The notes under the pieces were generated by a model that saw nothing but the letters and a program-made list of their open reading frames with translations, was not told where the DNA came from and did not search any database. The position numbers and the translations under genes were made by a program. Positions 8,016 to 16,078 of a stretch of 34,030 nucleotides of DNA are shown piece by piece (the first letter of the stretch is position 1; the number at the start of each line of letters is the position of its first letter). Origin of the DNA: Halieaceae bacterium (GTDB lineage Bacteria > Pseudomonadota > Gammaproteobacteria > Pseudomonadales > Halieaceae); assembly GCA_024640505.1 (NCBI GenBank), contig JAHEEV010000016.1, forward strand, positions 22,297-56,326, read 5' to 3'.

Positions 8016-8768
8016 TCAGGTGACTGGAACGGGTTTCTCCTGCTCGACCGGCTGCTCCAGCGTGCGGAACAACCAATCGTACAGCAGAGTGATCGTCGCG
8101 TAGTTACCGCGATGCATATCGACGTGGTGCGCGTCATGCATGATGGCAATCCAGTTTATGGTTCGGAACGGCGGGTAAGGCAGGTCGATGCGACAGTGAT
8201 TGAGTTGATTGATCTGAGTAAAGATCACATAGGTAATGACTATCGTTGCGACATGGAAAGGCTGGCCGGCCACCAGGGCTATGGCCAGGGTGACCACATA
8301 GAAAAGCGCAATGCCGATGATCGCTTCAAGGGGATGCAACAGCAAGGCATCCACCGAAGAGATTCTGCTGCGCGCCTGATGGTGAACCGCGTGCACCCTG
8401 CGAAAGTAGCCCTTACCGTGAAACAGGAAGCGATGGGTGACGTAGTAAAAAAAATCGTAAACCATTAATACCAGAAACGCATCAAGCAGTACTCTGCCGA
8501 CCGATCGGGGTTCCAGTGTCACGATAAAGGGCAGTATCACCAGAAAGAACACCAGATTTGTGAGAAGGCCGATTTTCTGGCTGGACTTGATCCTGTGCTG
8601 GTACTTGTGGCCGAGATCCCGCCACTTGCGCTTCCGCTCCGCCGTGTTGAACTCGAGGGCACGGTGAAACGCAGGGAAACGGAACGCTACGAACCTGCCT
8701 GCTGCGACGATTGAAATGATGCTGGCGACGGTGACAAGCGCTGCTAGCCAGTGATACGAGATGTCCAT
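8016..8768 (-). CDS. Sterol desaturase / fatty acid hydroxylase family protein
   Basis: A 250-aa membrane protein of the di-iron fatty acid hydroxylase superfamily. The three histidine clusters are complete: HRFLFH (His112-His117), HAVHH (126-130) and HDAHH (211-215), plus His145 and His219. Hydrophobic segments lie at about 5-25, 65-85, 93-110 and 150-190. These enzymes use O2 to hydroxylate or desaturate lipid C-H bonds in the membrane. It is a paralogue of the protein at 14073-14798, with many identical positions around the His boxes. AAGGAG stands about 8 bases before ATG 8768. The 138 bp between it and the upstream SDR hold a short open frame after the SDR stop that I cannot assign. Confidence 0.9.
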   Translation of the reverse strand: MDISYHWLAALVTVASIISIVAAGRFVAFRFPAFHRALEFNTAERKRKWRDLGHKYQHRIKSSQKIGLLTNLVFFLVILPFIVTLEPRSVGRVLLDAFLVLMVYDFFYYVTHRFLFHGKGYFRRVHAVHHQARSRISSVDALLLHPLEAIIGIALFYVVTLAIALVAGQPFHVATIVITYVIFTQINQLNHCRIDLPYPPFRTINWIAIMHDAHHVDMHRGNYATITLLYDWLFRTLEQPVEQEKPVPVT

Positions 8769-8906
8769 GGAATCAACTCCTTTTGCCCATACGTTCGAAG
8801 AGCCACATCACCGTGCCCTTTAAAATCTCCTTACCACTGTCGCCCACGGTGAACAGGTGGTTATCCGGCGCAACGTGGGAAAGTCTGAATTTCTCAGCTG
8901 GAAACC

Positions 8907-9728
8907 TCAGGCCAGCCCGAGCAGATCGTCCCGCTGTCCCATGGTGATCTCCGCGCAATAGCCAAAGTCCACCGGCAGGTTGTTGCCACTGACGAATCTG
9001 GCCAGCTCGCTATTGAGCATAACCACTGCAGATCCCATATCTTCGCCGGTTGCGTAGCGACCATTGGAGGGCAGGAACAGCGCTACGGCCTCTTCGGGGA
9101 TCTGGCCCTCGCCCTTCAGCTTGGTCATAAATCCGCTGTCCGTGGGTGATGGTGCAATGCAATTGATACGAACACCCTGCTGCGCCAGCTCTTTTGCCTG
9201 ACTCATGGTGTAGACGATGATGCACTGTTTGGAAAAGCCGTAGCCATCGGGAACCTCTGCGGCGTTTTCCTGTAACCATTTCACGGCGGCGTCAAAACTG
9301 TTGTCCAGTGAGAGAAAGTCCCTGACTCGCTGCAGGTTGGGCTTCCAGCCCATGCCGGCAGTGGAAGCGATTGACGCGATGCTGCCGCCCTCTACCATGC
9401 GGGGAATCAGGGCCTCGGTGAGATACCGCAGGCCAGTGAAATTGATCAGTACGGTGTCCAGCGCGGAAAACGGGGGGCTGGGCACACCGGCACAGTTGAA
9501 CAGCGCGTAGATCTCGCCGGGAAGTTCGGACAGCGCTGCATCCATCGTCGCTGCATCCTTCATGTCGACCTTGAGTGATTGCTCGACAGGCACCGAAATA
9601 TCCGCAATGTCCAGGGCATGCACACTGGCCCCCAGGTCGACCAGGAGCTGTGCCGCCGCCTGCCCCATGCCGGAGGCTGCGCCAGTGACCACTACATTCT
9701 TGCCTTTGTAACCCAGTATGTCATTCAT
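8907..9728 (-). CDS. SDR family oxidoreductase (3-alpha-HSD / coniferyl-alcohol-dehydrogenase-like)
   Basis: A 273-aa short-chain dehydrogenase with TGAASGMG cofactor motif and NCAGVP strand. The sequence between the active-site Ser (ASIASTAGMGW) and the YGFSKQ motif is unusually long, with about 40 residues inserted. Tyr and Lys are present. This insertion and the overall pattern match the bacterial 3-alpha-hydroxysteroid dehydrogenase / coniferyl alcohol dehydrogenase branch of the SDRs. Probable role: NAD-linked oxidation of an alcohol on a bulky substrate. ATG 9728 has AGAGG about 8 bases upstream. It follows the next SDR by 30 bp in the minus-strand operon. Confidence 0.88.
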   Translation of the reverse strand: MNDILGYKGKNVVVTGAASGMGQAAAQLLVDLGASVHALDIADISVPVEQSLKVDMKDAATMDAALSELPGEIYALFNCAGVPSPPFSALDTVLINFTGLRYLTEALIPRMVEGGSIASIASTAGMGWKPNLQRVRDFLSLDNSFDAAVKWLQENAAEVPDGYGFSKQCIIVYTMSQAKELAQQGVRINCIAPSPTDSGFMTKLKGEGQIPEEAVALFLPSNGRYATGEDMGSAVVMLNSELARFVSGNNLPVDFGYCAEITMGQRDDLLGLA

Positions 9729-9758
9729 ATTTAAAACCTCTGTCCTTAACCACTAGCA

Positions 9759-10526
9759 TCAATACCCGCCTTTTGGCGTGAGAATGTTGGGACGGATTTC
9801 CAACAGGTCCACCGCCACCCCCTTGGGCTGTGCCACGGCATAGGCCACCGCGTCCCCTACCTGCTCCGCTTCCATGCCCGTGTCCATATAGGGTCCCGCC
9901 TGGGACCAGGCTTCGAAACCGGCCATGGTGGCCTGGGGATCCCATCCCTCCGCAAAGCTGGTCCAGGCGCCACCGGGGCGCACGCAGGTGACCCCGATAT
10001 TGTCCGCCTGCAGTTCCTCGCGCAGGTCGCGGGTGAAGCGCTCCACCGCCGCCTTGGTCGCCGCGTAGATAGACAGGTGACTCATTTCGTCGTAATGGCA
10101 GGCCGACGCCGAGGAGATGTTCACGATGCGCGGATTGTCGCCACCGCGCAGGAGGGGGATGACCGCCTGGCAGCAGAAAACCGTACCCAGGAAGTTGGTA
10201 TGCACCTGCTGCAAAACCTCCTCCTCCACCAGGTTCTCCACGGCGTTGGGGCGCGCCATACCGGCGTTATTGATCAGTCCGTCCAGCCGGCCAAAGTGCT
10301 CCTTGACCTGCTCGAATGCCCTGGAAATGTCTTCCGGGTGGGCCACATTACTCGCCACCCCGAATGCGTGGTCCGAGCCTATTTCCCCTACCGCCTGGTC
10401 CAGGCCCGCCTGGTTGCGACTCAGCAGCCCCACCCGGGCGCCCCGGGATACCAGCGCCTTGGCGGTCGCCAGACCAAAGCCCCTGGAGCCACCGGTTACA
10501 ATGAAAACCCTGCCATTCAGTTCCAT
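9759..10526 (-). CDS. SDR family oxidoreductase
   Basis: A 255-aa classical short-chain dehydrogenase. Seen: TGGSRGFG cofactor motif, NNAGMARP strand, and NISSASACH followed by SIYAATKAAV, giving a complete Ser-Tyr-Lys active site. The C-terminal third is shorter than in typical SDRs and lacks the usual IDGG ending. Start ATG 10526 lies two bases after the TGA stop of the aldehyde dehydrogenase (10529-10531), suggesting translational coupling. A TTG six bases further upstream is also in frame but would overlap the ALDH stop. Likely acts with the ALDH in sequential alcohol/aldehyde oxidation; this is inference from position. Confidence 0.88.
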   Translation of the reverse strand: MELNGRVFIVTGGSRGFGLATAKALVSRGARVGLLSRNQAGLDQAVGEIGSDHAFGVASNVAHPEDISRAFEQVKEHFGRLDGLINNAGMARPNAVENLVEEEVLQQVHTNFLGTVFCCQAVIPLLRGGDNPRIVNISSASACHYDEMSHLSIYAATKAAVERFTRDLREELQADNIGVTCVRPGGAWTSFAEGWDPQATMAGFEAWSQAGPYMDTGMEAEQVGDAVAYAVAQPKGVAVDLLEIRPNILTPKGGY

Positions 10527-10528
10527 GC

Positions 10529-11992
10529 TCAAACGCCGATCGCAATCGTTTTGGTTTCCAGGTACTCCTCAAAGCCCTCGGGGCCCATCTCCCGGCCGAT
10601 ACCACTCTGTTTATAGCCGCCGAAGGGGGCATCCGCGGCGTAGAAATTGCCGCCGTTGACATTGACGGTACCCGTGCGGATGCGTCGCGCCACGGCAAGG
10701 GCTCGCTCCTCACTGGCAGACCACACCCCACCCGACAGCCCGAAATCGGATTCGTTGGCGATGCGGATGGCGTCTTCCTCGTCCTCGTAGGCGATCACTG
10801 CCAGTACCGGACCGAAAATCTCCTCCCGGGCAATGGTCATGTCGTTGGTGACGTCGACGAACACCGTGGGTTCCACGTAGTAGCCCTTGTCCAGGTGCTG
10901 GGGCACACCGCCACCGAGCAACACCCGGGCGCCTTCGGCCTTGCCCTTCTCAATATAGGAGAGCACCCGATCACGCTGCTTCGCATTGACCAGCGGCCCC
11001 ATAATGGCGCCATCCGCCTCCGGGTCACCGTAGGCGATAAAGCCGAAATAGGTCTTGAGCAACTCTTCCGCCTCGGCCTGCTTCGATTTTGGTACCAGAA
11101 GGCGGGTATGCAGTGCACAACCCTGGCCGGCGTGGAAGCACACCGACAGAGCGCTGAGCAGGCTCCCGCCCAGGTCGGCGTCGTCGAGGACGATGTTGGC
11201 GGATTTTCCCCCGAGTTCCAGGAACACCTTTTTCACTGTTTCGCTGGCCCGGGCCATAATGTGCTTACCCACAGCCGTGGAGCCGGTGAATGACACCATG
11301 TCCACCCGCGGGTCACCTACCAGCTGGTCACCGACTGTAACCGGATCCTCCGACGTAACCACGTTGAACACACCCGGGGGGATGTCGGTATGTTCTTTTA
11401 CAATCCTCCCCAGGGTGGTGGCTGACCAGGGGGTATCCGGCGCCGGCTTGAGTACTATCGTACAGCCCGCCGCCAATGCGGGGATGCACTTGGCCAGATT
11501 AATCTGCAGGGGTACGTTCCAGGGCGTGACGCAGGCGACCACGCCAATGGCTTCCTTTTCCACCAGCCGCCGGCTCTTGATCCCCATCATTTCGGAAATA
11601 CCGATATCACGACTCCACTGAAATTCGGGAAGGGCACTCAAAGTGAAATCCATAAAACCGATGGGCACTTCACACTGCGGCCCCATAGCACCGCAGATTC
11701 CCAACGGCGCCCCGGTTTCAGCAGCGATCTGCTGCTTGAAATCATCCATTTCGGCGAGCAGGCCGGCCTTGAGCTGCTGCAGGCATTGCAGGCGAAAAGC
11801 GTGGTTCGTCGACCAATCTGTCTCATCGAAGGCGCGACGGGCGGCGGCGATGGCGCGATCCATATCCTCGGGCCCAGCGTCCGCAACCTGCCCCATCGCT
11901 TCCTCGGTGGCAGGATTGATGTTCGGGTAGGTATTACCGCTGGCGGCGTCGACCAGTTCGCCATTGATCAGCATCTTTGTCTCGGGATTCAT
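10529..11992 (-). CDS. NAD(P)-dependent aldehyde dehydrogenase
   Basis: A 487-aa aldehyde dehydrogenase of normal length. Key residues: PWN at 157-159, Lys182 in VLKPAPDTP, FTGST (cofactor contact), catalytic base Glu259 in FLELGGKSANIV, and nucleophile Cys292 in GQGCALHTR. It converts an aldehyde to its acid in the cytoplasm; chain length and cofactor preference cannot be told. The open frame extends 90 codons further upstream over the preceding gene, but ATG 11992 has AAAGGAG about 5 bases before it and starts just 10 bp after the stop of the dehydrogenase at 12003, so it is clearly the start. Its neighbours make it part of the oxidation operon. Confidence 0.95.
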   Translation of the reverse strand: MNPETKMLINGELVDAASGNTYPNINPATEEAMGQVADAGPEDMDRAIAAARRAFDETDWSTNHAFRLQCLQQLKAGLLAEMDDFKQQIAAETGAPLGICGAMGPQCEVPIGFMDFTLSALPEFQWSRDIGISEMMGIKSRRLVEKEAIGVVACVTPWNVPLQINLAKCIPALAAGCTIVLKPAPDTPWSATTLGRIVKEHTDIPPGVFNVVTSEDPVTVGDQLVGDPRVDMVSFTGSTAVGKHIMARASETVKKVFLELGGKSANIVLDDADLGGSLLSALSVCFHAGQGCALHTRLLVPKSKQAEAEELLKTYFGFIAYGDPEADGAIMGPLVNAKQRDRVLSYIEKGKAEGARVLLGGGVPQHLDKGYYVEPTVFVDVTNDMTIAREEIFGPVLAVIAYEDEEDAIRIANESDFGLSGGVWSASEERALAVARRIRTGTVNVNGGNFYAADAPFGGYKQSGIGREMGPEGFEEYLETKTIAIGV

Positions 11993-12002
11993 TCCTACTC
12001 CT

Positions 12003-12881
12003 TTACTCGGCCGTGGGCCGGGATTCATCTTTGCCCACAAATACTCTCTCGATGCGCTCGCGGATGTACCCGGCAGTTGGCAAGGCCACGCCTTTTTCGG
12101 CGGCAGTGGCCAGGGCACAGTCGAGGTCCTTTGCGCCCAGGGCACCCATGGTGGCGAAATACGCGTCCACGTCCGGATTGGGCTCACCCCGCAGGTAACC
12201 ATTGCGCCCGGTGACGAACATATACATTTGTTCATTAACCACGCCGTTGGACAGCCCGACATCGCGCATCACCTCCGGGGACAGCCCGCAGGCCTCTGCC
12301 AGCCGGGTAGCCTCCGCCATGATCACGAACTCGGCATACTGCATGAAGTTGTTGCACAGCTTGAGGGCGATACCACAGCCCAATTCCCCGGCATGGATCA
12401 CCTTCTCCGCCGAGGTATCGAAAACCGGCGTCGCCGCCGCCACGTCCTCCTCCAGGCCTCCCACCATGTAGCACAGGGTGCCATCCACGGCTTTGTGTGC
12501 GCCACCGGTGATGGGTGCGTCGATCAGGCGAAAACCTGCGTCGCCGGCTTCAGCGGCCCATTTCAGCAGGTTGGCCTGGGTGACAGTGCTGTGGATTGCT
12601 ACCAGCGTATCGGGAGCAGCGTTGGCCAGGATACCGCCCTCACCGTAAAGGAGCCCCTCCACCTGGGCATCATCGCGCACGCAGATACCGATATGACTGC
12701 AGGCGGCCGCGAGTTCAGCCACTGAGGAACAGCCGATGGCGCCGACTTCCACCAGTTCATCCACTGCCGGCTGGTAGACATCATAGACATGGGCATTGAA
12801 TGCATCGCACACCAGGTGTTTCGCGCTGGGCTTACCGATATTGCCCAGGCCGATATAGCCTACATTGGTTTTTCCCGTCAC
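12003..12881 (-). CDS. NAD(P)-dependent oxidoreductase, 3-hydroxyisobutyrate dehydrogenase family
   Basis: A 292-aa beta-hydroxyacid dehydrogenase. Seen: N-terminal Rossmann motif GLGNIG (residues 11-16), substrate-binding DAPITGG (121-127), and Lys174 in GIALKLCNN, the catalytic lysine of the family. It oxidises a beta-hydroxyacid or reduces a semialdehyde; possible substrates include 3-hydroxyisobutyrate, tartronate semialdehyde or a branched side-chain intermediate. It is the first gene of the long minus-strand operon and diverges from the tandem-MarR regulator across 112 bp, so that regulator is the likely controller of this operon. Confidence 0.9.
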   Translation of the reverse strand: MTGKTNVGYIGLGNIGKPSAKHLVCDAFNAHVYDVYQPAVDELVEVGAIGCSSVAELAAACSHIGICVRDDAQVEGLLYGEGGILANAAPDTLVAIHSTVTQANLLKWAAEAGDAGFRLIDAPITGGAHKAVDGTLCYMVGGLEEDVAAATPVFDTSAEKVIHAGELGCGIALKLCNNFMQYAEFVIMAEATRLAEACGLSPEVMRDVGLSNGVVNEQMYMFVTGRNGYLRGEPNPDVDAYFATMGALGAKDLDCALATAAEKGVALPTAGYIRERIERVFVGKDESRPTAE

Positions 12882-12946
12882 GGCTCGCCTTCCTCACTTT
12901 TCCGGTTGTCTCGATGATCGCGCAGTTTAGCGACTGCCATTATATT

Positions 12947-12969
12947 GTCAAGCCTATTTGACTTATAAT
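12947..12969 (+). promoter_or_regulatory. Divergent promoter with candidate operator upstream of the tandem-MarR gene
   Basis: An inverted repeat GTCAA-(gcctat)-TTGAC occupies 12947-12951 and 12958-12962. A perfect -10 hexamer TATAAT follows at 12964-12969, placing the transcript start some 15-20 bases before ATG 12994. A repressor bound here would cover the -10/-35 region, which suits autoregulation by the MarR-type protein and control of the divergent operon. A weak version of the ATTGT-N4-ACAAT motif (12944-12957, ATTGTCAAGCCTAT) overlaps the left arm. No good -35 box is visible at 17-bp spacing. Confidence 0.45.
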
Positions 12970-12993
12970 CAATGTAGGTTTACTATTCAGGCT

Positions 12994-14061
12994 ATGGGAA
13001 AGCCGCAAATCGATGACAGGCAAGGGGACGACATCCAGGCGCGATATCGCGACAACTTCGCGCGCCACCTGATTAGCGTCGCACTCTATTTGCAGTCGGA
13101 GGTGATGAGCGCACTGACGGTGCAACATGGCCACGATCGGCTACGGATCAGCTTCCAGCCCTACATTACACTGAGCGGCAGAAACGGTGCGCGCCTGAGC
13201 GATATCGCCGAGGTGCTCGGCATCTCCCGCCAGGCAGCCAACCAGACCGCCAACCAGATCGTGTCCGCGGGATACCTGGAGCGGCGGGCCGACCCCTCCG
13301 ACGGGCGAGCCAAACTCCTGTTACCGACGCCAAGGGCGTTGGATATGGTCGACAAGGGTGCGCGGGAAGCACTACGGCTGCAGCGGAAAGTTGAAGATCT
13401 GGCTGGAAAAGCTGCTGTCGAGGCTTGCTCCAGAAGCCTGACCGGCTTGCTGAGCACCCTGCATCTACCGCTCCTGGGGATAGTTTTTACTGACGGCGGC
13501 AAGACTCTGCCGCTGGTAGCCATACTCCCGAGACTGTCCGATTACATCAATAATCGACTGATGGAACTGACCATGGCCAGGGGCCACCCGGACCTGAAGC
13601 TCAGTTTCGGGCAGGTGCTGACGGCCATCGGCCCCCGTGGTGGCCGTATCCAGCAGATGGCCGAGTCACATCACGTGAGCAAGCAGGCCATCGGTGCGAT
13701 CGCTACAGAGCTGGAAAGCCTGGGCTATATTCGACGCGACCCCGATCCGAAGGATGCGCGCCAGGTGGTGCTCCAGTTTACCGACCTGGGCGAGCAGCTG
13801 ATCGCCGACTCCGTGGACTCGGTCGATGATCTGCGGGAAGAATTTGCTCAACACATCGGGTGGTCTGCCCTGCTGGAGTTGGAGCAGATCCTGCAGCGCA
13901 TTTATCGGAAATTACACCTGGAAGACGAGATATTCGGTAGCGACAACGGCTCCGGATACGAGACCGACATCAGGTTACTCGCGCGCCAACTTGAACGGCA
14001 ACTCGGCGAAAAAGGCGCCAGGGCGCTGGGCGATTTGCTGCTCTCCGGTAATTTTTACTAA
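12994..14061 (+). CDS. Tandem-domain MarR-type transcriptional regulator
   Basis: A 355-aa protein with two MarR-like winged-helix domains in one chain. Half one holds the helix-turn-helix LSDIAEVLGISRQAANQT and wing GYLERRADPSDGRAK (about residues 67-108). Half two holds IQQMAESHHVSKQAIGAI and wing GYIRRDPDPKDARQ (about 208-248). Both halves start with a matching lead (RISFQPYITLSGRNGAR against KLSFGQVLTAIGPRGGR), showing internal duplication. Ordinary MarR proteins are about 150 aa and dimerise, so this looks like a covalently linked pseudo-dimer. ATG 12994 is preferred: an upstream TTG at 12958 would lie before the TATAAT box at 12964. It diverges from the long oxidation operon and precedes a hydroxylase by 11 bp. 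Confidence 0.85.
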   Translation: MGKPQIDDRQGDDIQARYRDNFARHLISVALYLQSEVMSALTVQHGHDRLRISFQPYITLSGRNGARLSDIAEVLGISRQAANQTANQIVSAGYLERRADPSDGRAKLLLPTPRALDMVDKGAREALRLQRKVEDLAGKAAVEACSRSLTGLLSTLHLPLLGIVFTDGGKTLPLVAILPRLSDYINNRLMELTMARGHPDLKLSFGQVLTAIGPRGGRIQQMAESHHVSKQAIGAIATELESLGYIRRDPDPKDARQVVLQFTDLGEQLIADSVDSVDDLREEFAQHIGWSALLELEQILQRIYRKLHLEDEIFGSDNGSGYETDIRLLARQLERQLGEKGARALGDLLLSGNFY

Positions 14062-14072
14062 AGGTATCGAAA

Positions 14073-14798
14073 ATGGACAGCGTTATTTCTGCAGTACTGG
14101 ACCACTACCACTGGCAGGCCGCCCTCGCCTCTCTGGCCGGTATCATTCTGATCAGTAAAGTAGGCAAGTGGCTTGTCTTCAAACAACCGGACCTTGCCAG
14201 GATGCGCGAGCTCAACCGCGAAAAAGACAAGGAAAAGTGGAAGATGGAGAAATATCCGCCGATGGTACGTTCCAGCCAGAAGGTGGGATTGTACTGCCAA
14301 CTCCTGTTCTTTCCCCTGATACTTCCCTTCTGTGTCAGCTTTCAACCGCAGCCCATCTGGAAAATCCTGCTGGATATTTTCGTGATCCTGATGTTCTACG
14401 ACTTTTTCTACTACCTGTCACACCGCTTCTGGTTCCACGGTAATGGACCAATGCGCCGTGTTCACGCCGTGCATCACCAGGCACGCAATCCCACCTACCT
14501 GGACGCCCACTACGTGCATCCCCTGGAAACCTTCATCGGCCTCGCCCTGTACATGGGCTCGGTAGCGATTCTTGCGGCGGTAATGGGACCATTCCACGTG
14601 GCGACTATCATCACGACCTTTGTTATTTTTTTCCAGCTCAACCAGATCAATCACACCTATGTTGACCTGCCCTTTTTCCCGTTCAGGACCCTGAGCTGGA
14701 TTGCCGCCAAACACCACGTGCACCACGAGAATATGCACAAAGGCAACTACGCCACCATCACCCTGTTTTACGACAAGATTTTCGGCACCCTTGATTGA
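14073..14798 (+). CDS. Sterol desaturase / fatty acid hydroxylase family protein
   Basis: A 241-aa membrane di-iron oxygenase. Histidine clusters HRFWFH (117-122), HAVHH (131-135) and HHVHH (214-218) are complete, with His149 (VHPLET) and His222 conserved as well. Hydrophobic segments at about 15-30, 75-90, 97-115 and 152-190. It is a paralogue of 8016-8768: the stretches HAVHHQAR, HPLE, FHVATI, PFRT and GNYATITL are shared. It starts 11 bp after the tandem-MarR stop and probably shares its transcript. Likely introduces a hydroxyl or double bond in a lipid substrate; the two paralogues may act on different positions or different substrates. Confidence 0.9.
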   Translation: MDSVISAVLDHYHWQAALASLAGIILISKVGKWLVFKQPDLARMRELNREKDKEKWKMEKYPPMVRSSQKVGLYCQLLFFPLILPFCVSFQPQPIWKILLDIFVILMFYDFFYYLSHRFWFHGNGPMRRVHAVHHQARNPTYLDAHYVHPLETFIGLALYMGSVAILAAVMGPFHVATIITTFVIFFQLNQINHTYVDLPFFPFRTLSWIAAKHHVHHENMHKGNYATITLFYDKIFGTLD

Positions 14799-14800
14799 AC

Positions 14801-14823
14801 AAGCGCGCCGAGCTGGCGCGCTT
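14801..14823. terminator. GC-rich hairpin between converging genes
   Basis: AAGCGCGCC-(gagct)-GGCGCGCTT forms a perfect 9-bp stem in the 23-bp gap between the stop codons of the hydroxylase (plus) and the uncharacterised protein (minus). There is no T-run on either side, so termination efficiency is uncertain, but position and strength suggest a shared bidirectional terminator. Confidence 0.6.
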
Positions 14824-16075
14824 AAACGGTTTGCAGCAGCGGGATATGGTCTTTGAACTGCGTTTGATACAGAACGGTACCCTTGGCGATCTGGACCGCA
14901 AGCGGTTCTTCAGCAGCGCTGGCCGAGACATCGATATCGATCTCCCAGGAGAGCCCATCCCCTGCCACCGGTTGCAGTGTCGCCCCGAGGTCAATGCCTC
15001 TTACCAGTGCTTCAAGACCCTCGGTCTTTCCAGTTTTCAGTAATCCGAACCAACCATAACCCTCCAGCTCCTTTCCGGCAGGACACGGCTGGAGATTCAG
15101 TCGCGCGGTGTTTACGCCCGTTTTTTCCAGGCTCAGATTTATATACTCAGCGGGCTGAAACGCCGGGTGCACAGCAAGAATATCAATAACGCGGTCTATA
15201 CCCTGCTTTTCATTGCCCAGCCAACGACACAGGCGCTCACTTATTACCCAGGAACTGCCCGTCATCTGAAACCCGGCAACTTCGTCGGCTGACTCGCGGC
15301 CATAGCGTTCATCGATACTCAGCATCAGGCTGTTGATCAGGAGGTGAAACTGCAAGGCCAGTTCCTTGCATACCACCACCAGCGCCGCGTGTGACAACTG
15401 CTCCAGCTGCAACACCTCGAAGACCGGCCCGTCGTAGTAGTCCATGCCGCCCGGCTCTGTCGATTCTGGCCGCTCGATGGTCAGATTTGCCAACACCGTG
15501 TCTCGCATGCGCCGGGTTCCCGGCAACTCCGATAGAGGTTCGGCATCGTGGTCGATAAACACGCTCCACTCGCAGTGGGGTGTGCGGTCCGCGGGGACTC
15601 GCGGCGGACGATGCACGGGTCGTACCCGGGCCCTGGGATTGGTCGCCACTGCGGTGGCGTCGAAGGTGGGATCCTCGATATCGTGGCACATGGTTTTAAC
15701 CGCCTGCTCACCACGTGGCTCGGTCTCCAGCAGAGGACCGCAACTGGCCAGCCAGAACCGACCGTTTTCCGGGTTTTCAACTTCGAAGTGAACATCGAAA
15801 TACTGGTGTGCGAAACCCACCTCCAGTTGCAGGCCTTTGAAAATGGTCGGAATGTCATTACCGGAAAAGCCCATAGCTCTCTGCATACGCTGTGAATAGA
15901 CAGGGCTGGCATACATCCAGTTTTCAATTGCGACATCCTTGTAGGCGTCATCGCCGTGCTTCATCCTCAGAGCGGCATAGCCGGTACGGCCAATAAACTG
16001 GCCGGCGGCCATATACTCCCTTCCGAGCCGGGCTAGCTGCCGGCGTGTCAATTTCTCGAGACGATCGTTTTTCAA
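14822..16075 (-). CDS. Uncharacterised protein with C-x38-PHCxW signature
   Basis: A 417-aa soluble-looking protein without a signal peptide or membrane segments; I do not recognise a named family. Seen: an N-terminal helical stretch rich in Arg/Lys (about 8-45), then a middle part with Cys130-His-Asp-Ile-Glu, NPRARVRPVHRPPRVP (146-161) and PHCEW (166-170). The same landmarks in the same order and spacing occur in the 237-aa protein at 20497-21210, so the two share a domain; here about 240 extra residues follow, with short-strand patterns suggestive of a second alpha/beta domain. ATG 16075 lies three bases after the sulfotransferase stop, so they are co-translated. A role linked to the sulfotransferase is inferred from context only. 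Confidence 0.8.
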   Translation of the reverse strand: MKNDRLEKLTRRQLARLGREYMAAGQFIGRTGYAALRMKHGDDAYKDVAIENWMYASPVYSQRMQRAMGFSGNDIPTIFKGLQLEVGFAHQYFDVHFEVENPENGRFWLASCGPLLETEPRGEQAVKTMCHDIEDPTFDATAVATNPRARVRPVHRPPRVPADRTPHCEWSVFIDHDAEPLSELPGTRRMRDTVLANLTIERPESTEPGGMDYYDGPVFEVLQLEQLSHAALVVVCKELALQFHLLINSLMLSIDERYGRESADEVAGFQMTGSSWVISERLCRWLGNEKQGIDRVIDILAVHPAFQPAEYINLSLEKTGVNTARLNLQPCPAGKELEGYGWFGLLKTGKTEGLEALVRGIDLGATLQPVAGDGLSWEIDIDVSASAAEEPLAVQIAKGTVLYQTQFKDHIPLLQTV

Positions 16076-16078
16076 TTC

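Noticed and set aside
8773-8958. Small 61-codon frame between SDR and hydroxylase genes
   Set aside because: It starts inside the SDR gene and has no ribosome site at a suitable distance. The part after the SDR stop looks mildly protein-like, but not enough to call.
11993-12262. N-terminal extension of the aldehyde dehydrogenase
   Set aside because: It overlaps the coding region of the upstream dehydrogenase, while ATG 11992 has a strong ribosome site.
12946-12969. TTGTCA and TATAAT as a standard -35/-10 pair
   Set aside because: Spacing is only 12 bp, too short for a normal sigma-70 promoter; only the -10 box is kept.
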